From: Betaproteobacteria bacterium
Lineage (GTDB): Bacteria; Pseudomonadota; Gammaproteobacteria; Burkholderiales; Usitatibacteraceae
Assembly: GCA_016791265.1 (NCBI GenBank)
Contig: JAEUMY010000018.1
Coordinates: 62,001 to 126,000 of the forward strand
Reading direction: 5' to 3'
Length of the DNA: 64,000 nt
Shown: positions 8,703 through 17,052 of the stretch, in pieces
Layout: each line of letters opens with the position of its first letter
Numbering within the stretch: the stretch's first letter is position 1
Made by a program: the position numbers and the translations under genes
The notes under the pieces: generated by a model
What the model saw: the letters and a program-made list of their open reading frames with translations, nothing else
Told to the model about the DNA's origin: nothing
Databases searched by the model: none

Positions 8703-9602
8703 GTGAAAAGAGAAACCAAGGATTTCATCTACTCGATCTGCGTGCAGATCATTGTCGTGACCGCCATTGTCCGCCCGACGGATGTGCCGTGGTTCGACGG
8801 CACGCTGCCCTCCACCGTCCTGCCGAGCTGGCTGGTCGGCGGGCTCGCCATCGCGTGGTGGTATGCGCTGGCGTGGAACATCACGTCCGCGCTGGAACTC
8901 TTTGTCTGGTCGCGACTATTCGGCGGCGGCGCGGATGGCAAGCCCCGCCAGCGGAAGCTCCTCACCGACATCATCAACATCATCATCTACATCGCGGCGA
9001 CCGCGATCATCGCCGTCCATGTCTTCAACCAGCCCGTCACCGGCCTCTTCGCGACGTCGGGCATCGTGGCCATCGTGCTCGGCATGGCGCTGCAAAACAC
9101 GCTGGGCGATCTCTTCGCCGGCCTCGCGCTGAACTTCGAGCGGCCGTACAGGGCGGGCGACTGGATCACGCTCGACGGCAACATCCAGGGCTTCGTCCTC
9201 GTCACCAACTGGCGCTCGACCCATCTGCGCACGCGCACGGCGGACGAACTCATCGTGCCCAACGGCAGCGTGGCCAAATCACGCCTCACGGTTCACTCGC
9301 GACCGACCAACACCCACTTGACCAACGTCGAATTGCCGCTCAAGTACGGGTTTGACGAGGCGCTGGTCGAGGCGATGCTGAAGGAGGCGGCCCGCAAAGT
9401 CGCCGGGGTGCTCGCCGAGCCCGGGCCAATCGTGCTGCTGCACGAAATGAAATATCCGGTGGCGACCTGGCGGCTTTACTTCTACATCGATGACTTCGCC
9501 AAGCTCGTCGTCATCAAGGGCCAGGTCGCGCGCGAGGTCTATGCGGCCTTCCGCCAGAGCGATCTGGCGCGGTTTCTGCCCAACGATATCGAGGAAAGCT
9601 GA
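8703..9602 (+). CDS. MscS-family mechanosensitive ion channel
   Basis: The product is about 299 residues from the chosen GTG start. It would open under membrane tension and release solutes during osmotic downshock. Transmembrane segments occupy roughly the first 140 residues. The pore-lining TM3 and following signature are clear: ATSGIVAIVLGMALQNTLGD, then LFAGLALNFERPYRAGDWI, which matches the conserved MscS beta-domain entry. The beta domain continues through WRSTHLRTRTADELIVPNGS. The protein is near the minimal MscS size, with no N-terminal periplasmic or C-terminal nucleotide-binding extension. The gene is divergent from tetR and convergent with a Crp/Fnr gene. Confidence 0.93.
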   Translation: MKRETKDFIYSICVQIIVVTAIVRPTDVPWFDGTLPSTVLPSWLVGGLAIAWWYALAWNITSALELFVWSRLFGGGADGKPRQRKLLTDIINIIIYIAATAIIAVHVFNQPVTGLFATSGIVAIVLGMALQNTLGDLFAGLALNFERPYRAGDWITLDGNIQGFVLVTNWRSTHLRTRTADELIVPNGSVAKSRLTVHSRPTNTHLTNVELPLKYGFDEALVEAMLKEAARKVAGVLAEPGPIVLLHEMKYPVATWRLYFYIDDFAKLVVIKGQVAREVYAAFRQSDLARFLPNDIEES

Positions 9603-9619
9603 GGCCGACTGCCGGCCTC
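9601..9619. terminator. Hairpin between convergent mscS and crp-like genes
   Basis: GAGGCCG (9601-9607) and CGGCCTC (9613-9619) form a perfect seven-pair stem with a five-base loop. It overlaps the MscS stop codon and lies before the stop of the opposing gene. It lacks a T-run, so it may be only an attenuating hairpin. Confidence 0.5.
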
Positions 9620-9626
9620 GCCGCCG

Positions 9627-10274
9627 TCACCAATGCGCCGGCAGGCGCTTCTTCACGATGAGCGAGTGCGGCGTGCGCTCGATATAGCCCTCCACCGTGA
9701 GGTCTTGCATGATCGCGCTGACGGCATGCTCGTTGCTGCCCACGCGCTGGGCGATTTCCAGGTTTGACGGAGGCTGGGGAATCACCGCCGGCACGGCGGG
9801 GTGGGTCGCGAGCTGCTCGATGAGGCACACGATGCGCTTGTAGGTGTCGAGGAGCGCCAGGAGCTTCACCGTCTCGGTGGTGCTGCGCGCGCGACGAACC
9901 ATCTCGAACAAGAGCTCAAGCGCATGCTCGGGACGCTTTCTGATGTCGTCCAGCACCAGCTCGCGCGAGACTTCGGACGCCTGCACTTCGGTCATCGCGC
10001 GCACGGACGCGGAGCGCAGCCGCGTCTCCATCGCCATTTCGCCCACATAGTGGCCCGGTCCATGCTCGTCGATGATGACGTCGCTGCCGTCCTCAAGTGT
10101 CGAGTAGACGCGCACGATGCCCGCCTCGATGAAGAAGAACGAGTCGCCGTGGGTGCGCTCCTGGATGAGGATGGTGCCCGCGGGAAAGGTGTGCTTCTGC
10201 CCGCGCGCGGCGAGATCCTCGAAGAGCGTGGTCTTGCGGCCGCCGAAGGTGAATCGGGAAAAGGGATTGTGCAT
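9627..10274 (-). CDS. Crp/Fnr-family transcription regulator
   Basis: The product has 215 residues. The cyclic-nucleotide-binding fold spans about residues 15-130 (FPAGTILIQERTHGDSFFFI, then GPGHYVGEMAMETRLRSASV, resembling the phosphate-binding cassette with G-E and R-S-A). The winged helix is at the C terminus, with recognition segment IAQRVGSNEHAVSAIMQDL followed by EGYIERTPHSLIVKKRL. There are no Fnr-type Cys near the N terminus, so an iron-sulfur oxygen sensor is unlikely. It is divergent from the YbaL-type antiporter gene with a palindrome between them, so regulation of that gene is possible but not shown. Confidence 0.9.
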   Translation of the reverse strand: MHNPFSRFTFGGRKTTLFEDLAARGQKHTFPAGTILIQERTHGDSFFFIEAGIVRVYSTLEDGSDVIIDEHGPGHYVGEMAMETRLRSASVRAMTEVQASEVSRELVLDDIRKRPEHALELLFEMVRRARSTTETVKLLALLDTYKRIVCLIEQLATHPAVPAVIPQPPSNLEIAQRVGSNEHAVSAIMQDLTVEGYIERTPHSLIVKKRLPAHW

Positions 10275-10330
10275 GGCGTCTTGGGGAGCTGGCGGAGGAA
10301 TGCCGCGATTATAGTCGGGGCCATTGACCT

Positions 10331-10342
10331 GCGAATATTCGC
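10331..10342. repeat. GCGAATATTCGC palindrome, divergent intergenic
   Basis: A perfect copy flanked by T and A (14-bp symmetry) between the divergent crp-like and ybaL genes. Confidence 0.9.
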
Positions 10343-10438
10343 ATGTGGCGGAAACACGGCGGACGGCGAACGGTCAGACCATCCGGCCCTCCCCGATCTT
10401 TCCACGCATCCTCCGCAACCCGCCCTGACGGACCCGCC

Positions 10439-12199
10439 ATGCCCCACAGCGTCACCCTGATCACGACCATCGCCGCCGGTCTCGGCCTGGCACTCATCTT
10501 CGGGTTCCTCGCCGTGCGCCTGAAGCTGCCCGCGATCCTGGGCTACCTCATCGCCGGCATCGCCATCGGCCCGTACACGCCCGGCTTTGTCGCCGACATG
10601 GCGCTGGCCAGCCAGCTCGCGGAAATCGGCGTGATGCTGCTCATGTTCGGCGTGGGCCTGCATTTCTCGCTGGACGATCTCATGGCGGTGAAGCGCATCG
10701 CGCTGCCGGGCGCCATCGTGCAGATCGCCGTGGCCACGCTGATGGGTCTGGGCCTCTCGTGGCTCTGGGGCTGGGATCTGCTGGCCGGCCTGGTGTTCGG
10801 GTTGTGTCTGTCGGTCGCGAGCACGGTGGTGCTGTTGAAAGCGCTGGAGCAACTGGGCGTGCTCGACTCGGTCAACGGCCGCATCGCGGTCGGCTGGCTG
10901 GTGGTGGAGGATCTGGTCATGGTCCTGGTCCTGGTGCTGCTGCCACCGATCGCAGCACTCTATGCAGGTGGAGCTGCCGGAGGTCAGGCCGAAGGCGAGT
11001 CCATCTGGCTGGCACTCGGCAAGACCCTGGGCCTGGTCGCGCTCTTCATCGGCCTCATGCTGGTGGTCGGCCGCCGCGTGTTTCCGTGGCTGCTCTGGCA
11101 GGTGGCGCGTACCGGCTCGCGCGAGCTGTTCACGCTGTGCGTCATCGCCGGCGCGCTGGGCATCGCCTATGGCTCCTCCGCCGTGTTCGGCGTCTCGTTC
11201 GCGCTGGGCGCCTTCTTTGCCGGCATGGTGCTGCGCGAGTCGGAGCTCTCCTATCGCGCGGCCGAAGACACGCTGCCGCTTCAGGACGCGTTTTCGGTGC
11301 TGTTCTTCGTCTCGGTGGGCATGCTGTTCGATCCGAACGTGCTGGTGAATCAGCCGCTGCAGGTGCTGGCCGTGGTCGCGATCATCATCATCGGCAAATC
11401 GCTCGCCGCGTTCTTCCTCGTGCTGGCGTTCCGCTATCCGCTGAACACCGCCCTGACGGTGTCGGCCAGCCTCGCGCAGATCGGCGAGTTCTCCTTCATC
11501 CTCGCCGCCCTTGGCGTGGCACTGAAGGTGCTGCCGCCGGAGGGCCAGAGCCTGATCCTGGCGGGCGCCCTCATTTCCATTGCGCTCAATTCGCTGGTGT
11601 TCCAGATGATCGAACCCGCGCAGAAATGGATTCGCGCGCGCTCGAGCCTCGCCCGCAAGCTGGAGAGCACGGATGACCCGTTGGCCGAGTTGCCGCAGGC
11701 CGTGCCCTCCGAGCATCTCACCGGCCACGTCGTCGTCGTGGGCTACGGCCGCGTGGGGCGGCGCATCTGCGCGGCGCTCAAAGAGCAAGGCGTCCGCCTC
11801 GTGGTGGCCGAGTACAATCGCGAAGTGGTGGAAAAGTTGCGCGCCGAAGGCGTGCATGCGGTGGCGGGCGATGCGTCCGAGCCGGCCGTGCTGATCCAGG
11901 CCCACGTCGCCCGTGCTGCCATGCTGGTCATCGCCGTGCCTGACCCGATGCATGTGCGCAAGATGCTGGAAATCGCCCGCACGCTGAATCCCGCCATCGA
12001 GACCGTGGTGCGCACGCACAGCGAGGAAGAGGCGGAGCTGCTCAAGAAGGAGAACGCGGGCTATGTGTTCATGGGCGAGCACGAACTGGCGCTGGGCATG
12101 ACGCGGCATGTGCTGGAGCGGGTGAACGCCCGGGCGAATTCGTCGCAGCCCATGCAGACGGTGCAGGCCGCGCCACCGGCACCGAGCGCGCGGGGCTGA
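10439..12199 (+). CDS. ybaL: YbaL/KefB-type CPA2 cation:proton antiporter
   Basis: The product has 586 residues. The N-terminal two-thirds is a CPA2 exchanger with about twelve membrane helices. Its opening (MPHSVTLITTIAAGLGLALI), LIAGIAIGPYTPGFVADMAL and LLMFGVGLHFSLDDLMAVK closely follow E. coli YbaL. The C-terminal part is a cytoplasmic RCK/TrkA-N domain with a nucleotide motif HVVVVGYGRVGRRI (GxGxxG) and the acidic end of the second strand (AEYN). Such proteins exchange potassium for protons and are gated by nucleotides or glutathione adducts. The start was set at MPHS by this similarity; an upstream in-frame ATG gives a non-conserved extension. E. coli YbaL is of similar length (558). 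Confidence 0.92.
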   Translation: MPHSVTLITTIAAGLGLALIFGFLAVRLKLPAILGYLIAGIAIGPYTPGFVADMALASQLAEIGVMLLMFGVGLHFSLDDLMAVKRIALPGAIVQIAVATLMGLGLSWLWGWDLLAGLVFGLCLSVASTVVLLKALEQLGVLDSVNGRIAVGWLVVEDLVMVLVLVLLPPIAALYAGGAAGGQAEGESIWLALGKTLGLVALFIGLMLVVGRRVFPWLLWQVARTGSRELFTLCVIAGALGIAYGSSAVFGVSFALGAFFAGMVLRESELSYRAAEDTLPLQDAFSVLFFVSVGMLFDPNVLVNQPLQVLAVVAIIIIGKSLAAFFLVLAFRYPLNTALTVSASLAQIGEFSFILAALGVALKVLPPEGQSLILAGALISIALNSLVFQMIEPAQKWIRARSSLARKLESTDDPLAELPQAVPSEHLTGHVVVVGYGRVGRRICAALKEQGVRLVVAEYNREVVEKLRAEGVHAVAGDASEPAVLIQAHVARAAMLVIAVPDPMHVRKMLEIARTLNPAIETVVRTHSEEEAELLKKENAGYVFMGEHELALGMTRHVLERVNARANSSQPMQTVQAAPPAPSARG

Positions 12200-12294
12200 A
12201 CTGGGTCAGCGACAGCGCACGAAGTCGGTGGGCCGATCCGAGTCTCTGCGGGTGTTCGCCTGTTGGTTCATGCATTAGGCGAGAGTTGTCCGAA

Positions 12295-12324
12295 TTGGTA
12301 ACACCCGTGGCGCGTAGTTATCAT
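12295..12324 (+). promoter_or_regulatory. Probable sigma-70 promoter of the DUF4019 gene
   Basis: TTGGTA (12295-12300) and TATCAT (12319-12324) are separated by 18 bases, about 35 bases before the ATG. The surrounding 150 bases are noticeably more AT-rich than neighbouring DNA. Confidence 0.5.
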
Positions 12325-12359
12325 GTGCATTCTGCAAGAAACATCTATGTGAGCCTCAG

Positions 12360-13469
12360 ATGCGAACATTTTTGGTTGCTTTCTCGTTTGCCATCACTCT
12401 CTCAGTATCCGCGCAGGAGAATCGCGGAGTCGGGTACGCAACCGTGGCCGCTGCGATGGAGGCATTGCGAGCCCGCGGTGACGTAAAGATTTCGGTGCAA
12501 GACGGCTGGACGATCATCGAAGACCGCTCCGCGCAAGCTTTCTGGTCCTTCACACCTCAGGGACATCCCTCACATCCTGCCGCCGTAAAGCGTGAAATCG
12601 TCTCGCGCGATGGCTCACTCTTCATTGACATGTCAGCGCTTTGTGAAGCCAGCAAGGCTGCATGTGACAAACTGATGGTCGAGTTCAAGGAGTTGAACGA
12701 ACGTATGAGCCAGTCGATCCGCGCGCAAGGAGAAAGCTCCAAAGCCGCGCCAAGCTCAGAAATTCAAGTCGAGTCACTCGGCAACGATTCCTTCCGCTTG
12801 GTCCTCAGAAGTTTCCGGAGCCGAACAGTTGATGCTGGACAGGAGGAACTACTTCCAAAGGCGCGCGAAGTCTGTGCCGGCAAAGAAGTAGGCTACGAAA
12901 GATACGAGTTTGAGACGATTGATGGCGTCAGCGCTGGCGCAGAGATGCGTCCGCTTGTTCTCAAGCAGGACATCCGATGCGGGGTCCCGTCGCCGCGCCC
13001 TCCGACGGTATCCACGGGAAACAGAGATTCATCGTGGAGACCCACCCCTGCGCAGTCACAGCTCGTCGAGCGTCAAACCTATGCTTTCTTCGCTGCCAAG
13101 GACGGACGCAAATACCAAGAGGCGTACGCACTACTTTCGGCCGCGCAAAAGCAGACTATCCCATACGAGCGTTGGTCTTCTCTTGCGGATGACTTCAACT
13201 CCAAAGTAGGTGAAGTTCGTCGCCGCACGATCAAGAAAGTGACCTGGTACAAAGACCCGCCGAACAGCCAGCCAGGCGTCTATGCCGCGGCGGACTTTTC
13301 GAGCGAATTTGACCGTGCAGCCGCCCACTGTGGATATGTCGTCTGGTCCGAGCAGCCGGATGGATCGTTTCTCCTCGTTCGTGAAGAGCAGAACTTCCTC
13401 GATAAGGCGTCTGAGGCAAAGTTGAAGCCTGTTGACCGTGAGAGATTCCGCTCCCAATTCGGTTGCTAG
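12360..13469 (+). CDS. Secreted protein with C-terminal DUF4019-like domain
   Basis: The product has 369 residues and a signal peptide (MRTFLVAFSFAITLSVSAQ). The N-terminal half is unrecognised. It contains several Cys (SALCEASKAACDK, REVCAGKE, DIRCG) that may pair in the periplasm. The C-terminal part (from about residue 245: YAFFAAKDGRKYQEAYALLS, then RTIKKVTWYKDPP, PGVYAAADFSSEF, then DGSFLLVREEQNF) fits DUF4019, a domain found in secreted bacterial proteins with no known activity. Base composition is lower in GC than neighbours and no GCGAATATTCGC copy occurs within it, so it may be a more recent arrival. Confidence 0.7.
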   Translation: MRTFLVAFSFAITLSVSAQENRGVGYATVAAAMEALRARGDVKISVQDGWTIIEDRSAQAFWSFTPQGHPSHPAAVKREIVSRDGSLFIDMSALCEASKAACDKLMVEFKELNERMSQSIRAQGESSKAAPSSEIQVESLGNDSFRLVLRSFRSRTVDAGQEELLPKAREVCAGKEVGYERYEFETIDGVSAGAEMRPLVLKQDIRCGVPSPRPPTVSTGNRDSSWRPTPAQSQLVERQTYAFFAAKDGRKYQEAYALLSAAQKQTIPYERWSSLADDFNSKVGEVRRRTIKKVTWYKDPPNSQPGVYAAADFSSEFDRAAAHCGYVVWSEQPDGSFLLVREEQNFLDKASEAKLKPVDRERFRSQFGC

Positions 13470-13620
13470 GGCAACTCCTCACTCCAGATCGAGCGGACGC
13501 GCAGCAGCTGATCGACTCTCATCTCAATGCTCTAGTGCCGCACCAGTCCTGGCAATTCCGATCTCTCCGCAAGTTGCCCAACAACCCGGCTTGAAAAGTG
13601 AATGCCATCCACAAGCCGAC

Positions 13621-13632
13621 GCGAATATTCGC
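13621..13632. repeat. GCGAATATTCGC palindrome, convergent intergenic
   Basis: A perfect copy in the 182-base gap between the convergent DUF4019 and MocA-like genes. Confidence 0.9.
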
Positions 13633-13651
13633 ATCGCCTTGGGCCGCCAAT

Positions 13652-14236
13652 TCAAGCTGCCGACGAAGCCCCATCTGCCAAATCCCCCGGCACATCCACG
13701 TCGCGGAATATGCCAGCATCCCCCACCGGCACCTGAGTCACCGCGTCACCATTCGCCGCAAGAATTCGCCGCGCGCCCTCATCACCAGCCAGAGCTGACA
13801 ACGCCCCGCGCCACGCGGCACTGAATCCAACGGGATGCCCGCGCCTACCTTCGACACACGGCACGGCGATGGATGCACCAGCTTCCAGCGCACGCCGGAC
13901 GGCGAGGATGCTTGCAGGTTGAATGAACGGCATGTCGGCGAGCGCCACGATCCAGCCCTCCGCATCCGCGCTGGCGGACACCGCAGCGGCCAGAGAGCCG
14001 CCCATGCCTTCCAGTGCATGCGGTGTTTCCAGCACATCGCAGCCCGCCTCTGCGAATATTCGCATCAGCGCGACATCACCCGGACGAACAACGGCGAGCG
14101 CATTGCCGATGCTTTCGCGCAGTATGGCGGCCGAGCGTGCGCCGATGACCGTGCCATCGGGCAACGCATGCAGCAACTTCAGCGAGCCGAAGCGTGACGA
14201 CGCGCCCCCCGCGAGCAGAATGCCGCGGACCTTCAT
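13652..14236 (-). CDS. MocA-like molybdenum cofactor nucleotidyltransferase
   Basis: The product has 194 residues. It starts with the nucleotidyltransferase signature GILLAGGASSRFGSLKLL (L-A-G-G-x-S-x-R-F-G-x-x-K), has VALADMPFIQP for the metal-binding region and GHPVGF later, which fits the MocA branch that adds CMP to molybdopterin rather than MobA. It lies 19 bases after an XdhC gene and near a molybdenum hydroxylase, which supports a role in cofactor supply for that enzyme. A palindrome copy encodes R-I-F-A in frame. It could also be a general NTP transferase of the same fold. Confidence 0.85.
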   Translation of the reverse strand: MKVRGILLAGGASSRFGSLKLLHALPDGTVIGARSAAILRESIGNALAVVRPGDVALMRIFAEAGCDVLETPHALEGMGGSLAAAVSASADAEGWIVALADMPFIQPASILAVRRALEAGASIAVPCVEGRRGHPVGFSAAWRGALSALAGDEGARRILAANGDAVTQVPVGDAGIFRDVDVPGDLADGASSAA

Positions 14237-14255
14237 GCGAGCGAGATGGCGCGGA

Positions 14256-15251
14256 TCACGACGCGCGCTTGAGCGCGGGAGCTGAGGATGGAGACTGCTC
14301 CACCCGCGCCAGCGTGACGCGATTCCGCGCCGCCACCAGATCCGCCAAGATGGCGATGGCGATTTCCGGCGGCGTGCGGCTGCCGATTGGCAGGCCCACC
14401 GGTCCGTGCAGCCGCGCGAGCTCGGCCTGAGTGAGATCAAAGTGCTCGGCGAGGCGCGCCTTGCGATCGGCCGTGGTCTGCTTCGATCCGACCGCGCCGA
14501 CATAGAACGCCTCCGACTTCAGCGCGGTGAGCAGCGCCATGTCGTCCAGCTTCGGGTCGTGCGACACGGTGAGGATGATGGTGTGGCCGTCCGGACGGAA
14601 CGCGGTCACGGCATCGTCCGGCATTCCGTCGATGAATGCCGTGCCGGGTACGCGCCACGACGCGCGATATTCGTCGCGCGGATCACACACGAACACCTGG
14701 AAATCCAGCGGGGCGGCCATGTCGGCGAGATAGCGCGCGATCTCGGAAGCGCCGATGACGAGCATGCGCCAGCGCGGGCCGTGAATGGCGGTGAACACGG
14801 CGTCACCGCGCGTGGTCTCGGCACCTGGCCGGGCGCGTTCCAGCGTCCATGCGCCGGAGGCGAGATCGACGTGGCGCGACACGATTTCGCCCGACGTGAT
14901 GCGGGCGAGCAGCGCGTCGATGTCGGTCGCGGGCACGGCCGCTTCGATCAGCACATCCAGCGTGCCGCCACACGGCAGGCCGAAGCGGCGCGCCTCCTCG
15001 CTGGTGACGCCGTACGAGACCATCACCGGCTGGCGTTGCGAATATTCGCCTCTGCGCAGGACGAGATCATCCTCAATGCAGCCGCCCGACACCGAGCCCA
15101 CCAGCACGCCGTCATCGCGGATGACCAGCAGCGAGCCCGGCGGGCGCGGACTGGCGCCAAAGGTCTGGGCCACCGTGACCAGCCAGATGCGGTGACCCGC
15201 CTGCTGCCAGTCGCGCGCGGTTTGGAGGACTTCCAGATCGATGGATTGCAT
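14256..15251 (-). CDS. xdhC: XdhC/CoxI-family molybdenum cofactor insertion factor
   Basis: The product has 331 residues. The XdhC_CoxI domain is seen at the N terminus (TVAQTFGASPRPPGSLLVIR, GSVSGGCIEDDLV) and the Rossmann-like second domain at WRMLVIGASEIARYLADMAA and AFYVGAVGSKQTTADRKARL, ending with GLPIGSRTPPEIAIAILAD. XdhC proteins bind molybdenum cofactor, promote its sulfuration and deliver it to xanthine-dehydrogenase-family enzymes. The MocA-like gene follows directly and IorAB-like subunits lie 2-5 kb away, so these genes probably act together. A palindrome copy encodes part of G-E-Y-S. Confidence 0.92.
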   Translation of the reverse strand: MQSIDLEVLQTARDWQQAGHRIWLVTVAQTFGASPRPPGSLLVIRDDGVLVGSVSGGCIEDDLVLRRGEYSQRQPVMVSYGVTSEEARRFGLPCGGTLDVLIEAAVPATDIDALLARITSGEIVSRHVDLASGAWTLERARPGAETTRGDAVFTAIHGPRWRMLVIGASEIARYLADMAAPLDFQVFVCDPRDEYRASWRVPGTAFIDGMPDDAVTAFRPDGHTIILTVSHDPKLDDMALLTALKSEAFYVGAVGSKQTTADRKARLAEHFDLTQAELARLHGPVGLPIGSRTPPEIAIAILADLVAARNRVTLARVEQSPSSAPALKRAS

Positions 15252-15353
15252 GGAAGGTCTTGGTCGGAATCAGTGTTTGACGCGCATCAAATCGGCGGTG
15301 CCACCAGCGCATACACTGGATTCATTCACTCCACCGCTTGCGAAAGGCGCACC

Positions 15354-15590
15354 ATGAATGTCGAACATCATCCCCTCGTCCATGAATTCCCCGAGCATCG
15401 CGAGACGCTGCACCGGCTGAAGCTGAGCGACACGCACTTCGCCCGCCTCGCGGCCGAATACGAGGATGTCGACAAGGAAATCGTCCGCATCGAGGATGCG
15501 ATCGAAGCCGCGAGCGATGTCACGCTGGAGACGCTGAAGAAGCGCCGCCTCTTGCTCAAGGACCAGTTGTACGCCCGCCTGATCGCCTGA
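15354..15590 (+). CDS. DUF465/YdcH-family small protein
   Basis: The 78-residue product matches YdcH-type DUF465 proteins: start HPLVHEFPEHRETLHRLKLS, a D-x-x-F-x-R-L-x-x-E-Y motif, and a C-terminal LKKRRLLLKDQLYARL helix. These are short helical hairpins of unknown role. The ATG follows AAAGGCGCACC, an acceptable ribosome-binding region. It is divergent from xdhC and convergent with the hydrolase operon. Confidence 0.9.
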   Translation: MNVEHHPLVHEFPEHRETLHRLKLSDTHFARLAAEYEDVDKEIVRIEDAIEAASDVTLETLKKRRLLLKDQLYARLIA

Positions 15591-15625
15591 TCGCATCGCG
15601 GTCGGCACGGTCCGCGGCTTCGCAC

Positions 15626-16525
15626 TCATTGCGTGGCCGCCGACACGCCGGCCGCTCCTGTAGGCTGGAACAATTCCGCGACGGCGGCGCGCACGTTGTC
15701 ATACGCCATCGAGGTCAGATTGTGGTGGGTGCCCCCCTCCACAATCACCAGCTTCTTCGGCGCCTTGGCCGCGGCGTAGAGTCGCTGGCTCATGGTCACC
15801 GGCACGATGGCGTCATTGGTGCCGTGCAGGAACAGCGTGGGCACCTTCACATCGTCGATCTTGTCCAGCGAATCGAAGCGCTGGGTGATGAGAAAGCCCA
15901 CCGGCAGCCAGCCCCACTTCATTTCCTTGACCATGTCGGGGATGGAGGTGAAGGTCGCTTCGAGAATGAGTCCGTTGGCGTCCGGATTGCGCCTGGCCAT
16001 TTCCACCGCGATCGCGCCGCCGAGCGAATGGCCGTGCAGATAGCGCCTGGCGTTGGGTGAGAGCGTCCGGATGTGATCCCACGCAGCCTGTGCGTCGGCA
16101 TAGGCGCTCGCCTCGGACGGCATGTCGCCCTCGCTCTTGCCAAAGCCGCGATAGTCGATGGCCAGCACGGCGAAACCCATGCGCTGCCAGCGCGGAATGC
16201 GGGTCACGCTGCCGGTGAGATTCCAGCGGGCACCATGCAGGTACAGCAGCACCGGCGCATCCGGCGTCGGGCCGGGCGCCCACCAGGCGTGCAGCTTGTC
16301 GCCCTTGTTGTCTGCGGTCGGCGCCACCGGAATCCACAGCTCCTGGAAGTTGGCGCCGCTGCTGCGATAGCCGCGCCACTCGTCCTTCACCGGGCGGAAG
16401 ATGAGTTCGCGTTCCTTCTCGGCGAGACTGGCGCAGCCCGCCAGCGTGCCCGCGATGATCAGGCTGGCGAGGCCCCACCCGAGCATGCGAGTGCGGGCGA
16501 CGCGCCGAAGCAGCTGCCTCACCAT
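15626..16525 (-). CDS. Alpha/beta hydrolase lipoprotein
   Basis: The product has 299 residues. The lipobox LAGC follows a basic, hydrophobic leader, so it should be anchored to a membrane. The hydrolase fold is shown by VLLYLHGARWN (oxyanion strand), the nucleophile elbow GHSLGGA, the acid in FLHGTNDAIVP and the His in GGTHHNL. The family often acts on esters or peptides, but the substrate cannot be predicted. Its ATG overlaps the end of the upstream lipoprotein gene by seven bases (ATG then TGA), so the two are translationally coupled. The arrangement suggests a two-protein envelope unit. Confidence 0.88.
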   Translation of the reverse strand: MVRQLLRRVARTRMLGWGLASLIIAGTLAGCASLAEKERELIFRPVKDEWRGYRSSGANFQELWIPVAPTADNKGDKLHAWWAPGPTPDAPVLLYLHGARWNLTGSVTRIPRWQRMGFAVLAIDYRGFGKSEGDMPSEASAYADAQAAWDHIRTLSPNARRYLHGHSLGGAIAVEMARRNPDANGLILEATFTSIPDMVKEMKWGWLPVGFLITQRFDSLDKIDDVKVPTLFLHGTNDAIVPVTMSQRLYAAAKAPKKLVIVEGGTHHNLTSMAYDNVRAAVAELFQPTGAAGVSAATQ

Positions 16526-16911
16526 GCCGCGCCCCTGAGCGGCGCCATCGGCGACCATCCGGTCCACACATGATCGCCGCCGCCACTCAGCCTGCGCAGC
16601 GGCACACCGTCCACCACCATCGTCCACACGCCTTCACGCTCCAGGGGCGGTTGCGACACCACGAAGCGCGTGGAGAAGACGCCCACGCCAACCAGAAAGT
16701 CATGCCCATCCCACTTGCTGATCGGCGCGCTGATGCTGCTGGTGCCCTTCGGCTTTTTCCGTTCGTACTCGACATGCCCGTCCGGGCGAATGGACAGGCG
16801 CATGTCCGGCCCCGCCCACTCGCCCACATAGGCGGTGCGCGTCATCGGCACGGGCTCGCTGCAGGCGGTGAGCAGCAGGACGCTCAGGAAGGCGATGAGT
16901 ACGTGGCGCAT
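16519..16911 (-). CDS. Small lipoprotein downstream of a heptamer repeat array
   Basis: The product has 130 residues, with a lipobox (VLLLTAC) after MRHVLIAFLS. The mature part has no recognised family; it is beta-rich (AYVGEWAGPDMRLSIRPDGH) and ends with GDHVWTGWSPMAPL. The start chosen is the first Met of the signal peptide. An alternative start 78 bases upstream is in frame and reads through the entire heptamer array, producing a Pro/Ser/Arg-rich leader. Because the unit is seven bases long, changes in copy number would move that alternative start out of frame. It is coupled to the hydrolase gene. Confidence 0.7.
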   Translation of the reverse strand: MRHVLIAFLSVLLLTACSEPVPMTRTAYVGEWAGPDMRLSIRPDGHVEYERKKPKGTSSISAPISKWDGHDFLVGVGVFSTRFVVSQPPLEREGVWTMVVDGVPLRRLSGGGDHVWTGWSPMAPLRGAAW

Positions 16912-16922
16912 GGTTGGTAGCC

Positions 16923-16978
16923 GGGAGGCGGGAGGCGGGAGGCGGGAGGCGGGAGGCGGGAGGCGGGAGGCGGGAGGC
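16923..16978. repeat. (GGGAGGC)8 heptanucleotide tandem array
   Basis: Eight perfect copies of a seven-base unit begin 12 bases before the start of the leftward lipoprotein gene. The top strand carries regularly spaced G-triplets that could form G-quadruplexes. Perfect short tandem arrays in a 5' region are prone to slipped-strand changes. Confidence 0.95.
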
Positions 16979-16998
16979 GAATTCAGCATTCACCGACT

Positions 16999-17010
16999 GT
17001 GAATATTCGC
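16999..17010. repeat. One-mismatch palindrome GTGAATATTCGC
   Basis: A near-copy of the 12-bp palindrome between the heptamer array and the molybdoenzyme large-subunit gene. Confidence 0.6.
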
Positions 17011-17052
17011 AACGGCCGCCTTCCGCCTACCTCCTTCCGCCTCCCCGATCCA

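Noticed and set aside
9992..12109. A 705-codon leftward open frame opposite the ybaL gene
   Set aside because: It is low in complexity (His, Gln, Arg, Glu rich) and antisense to a clear antiporter gene.
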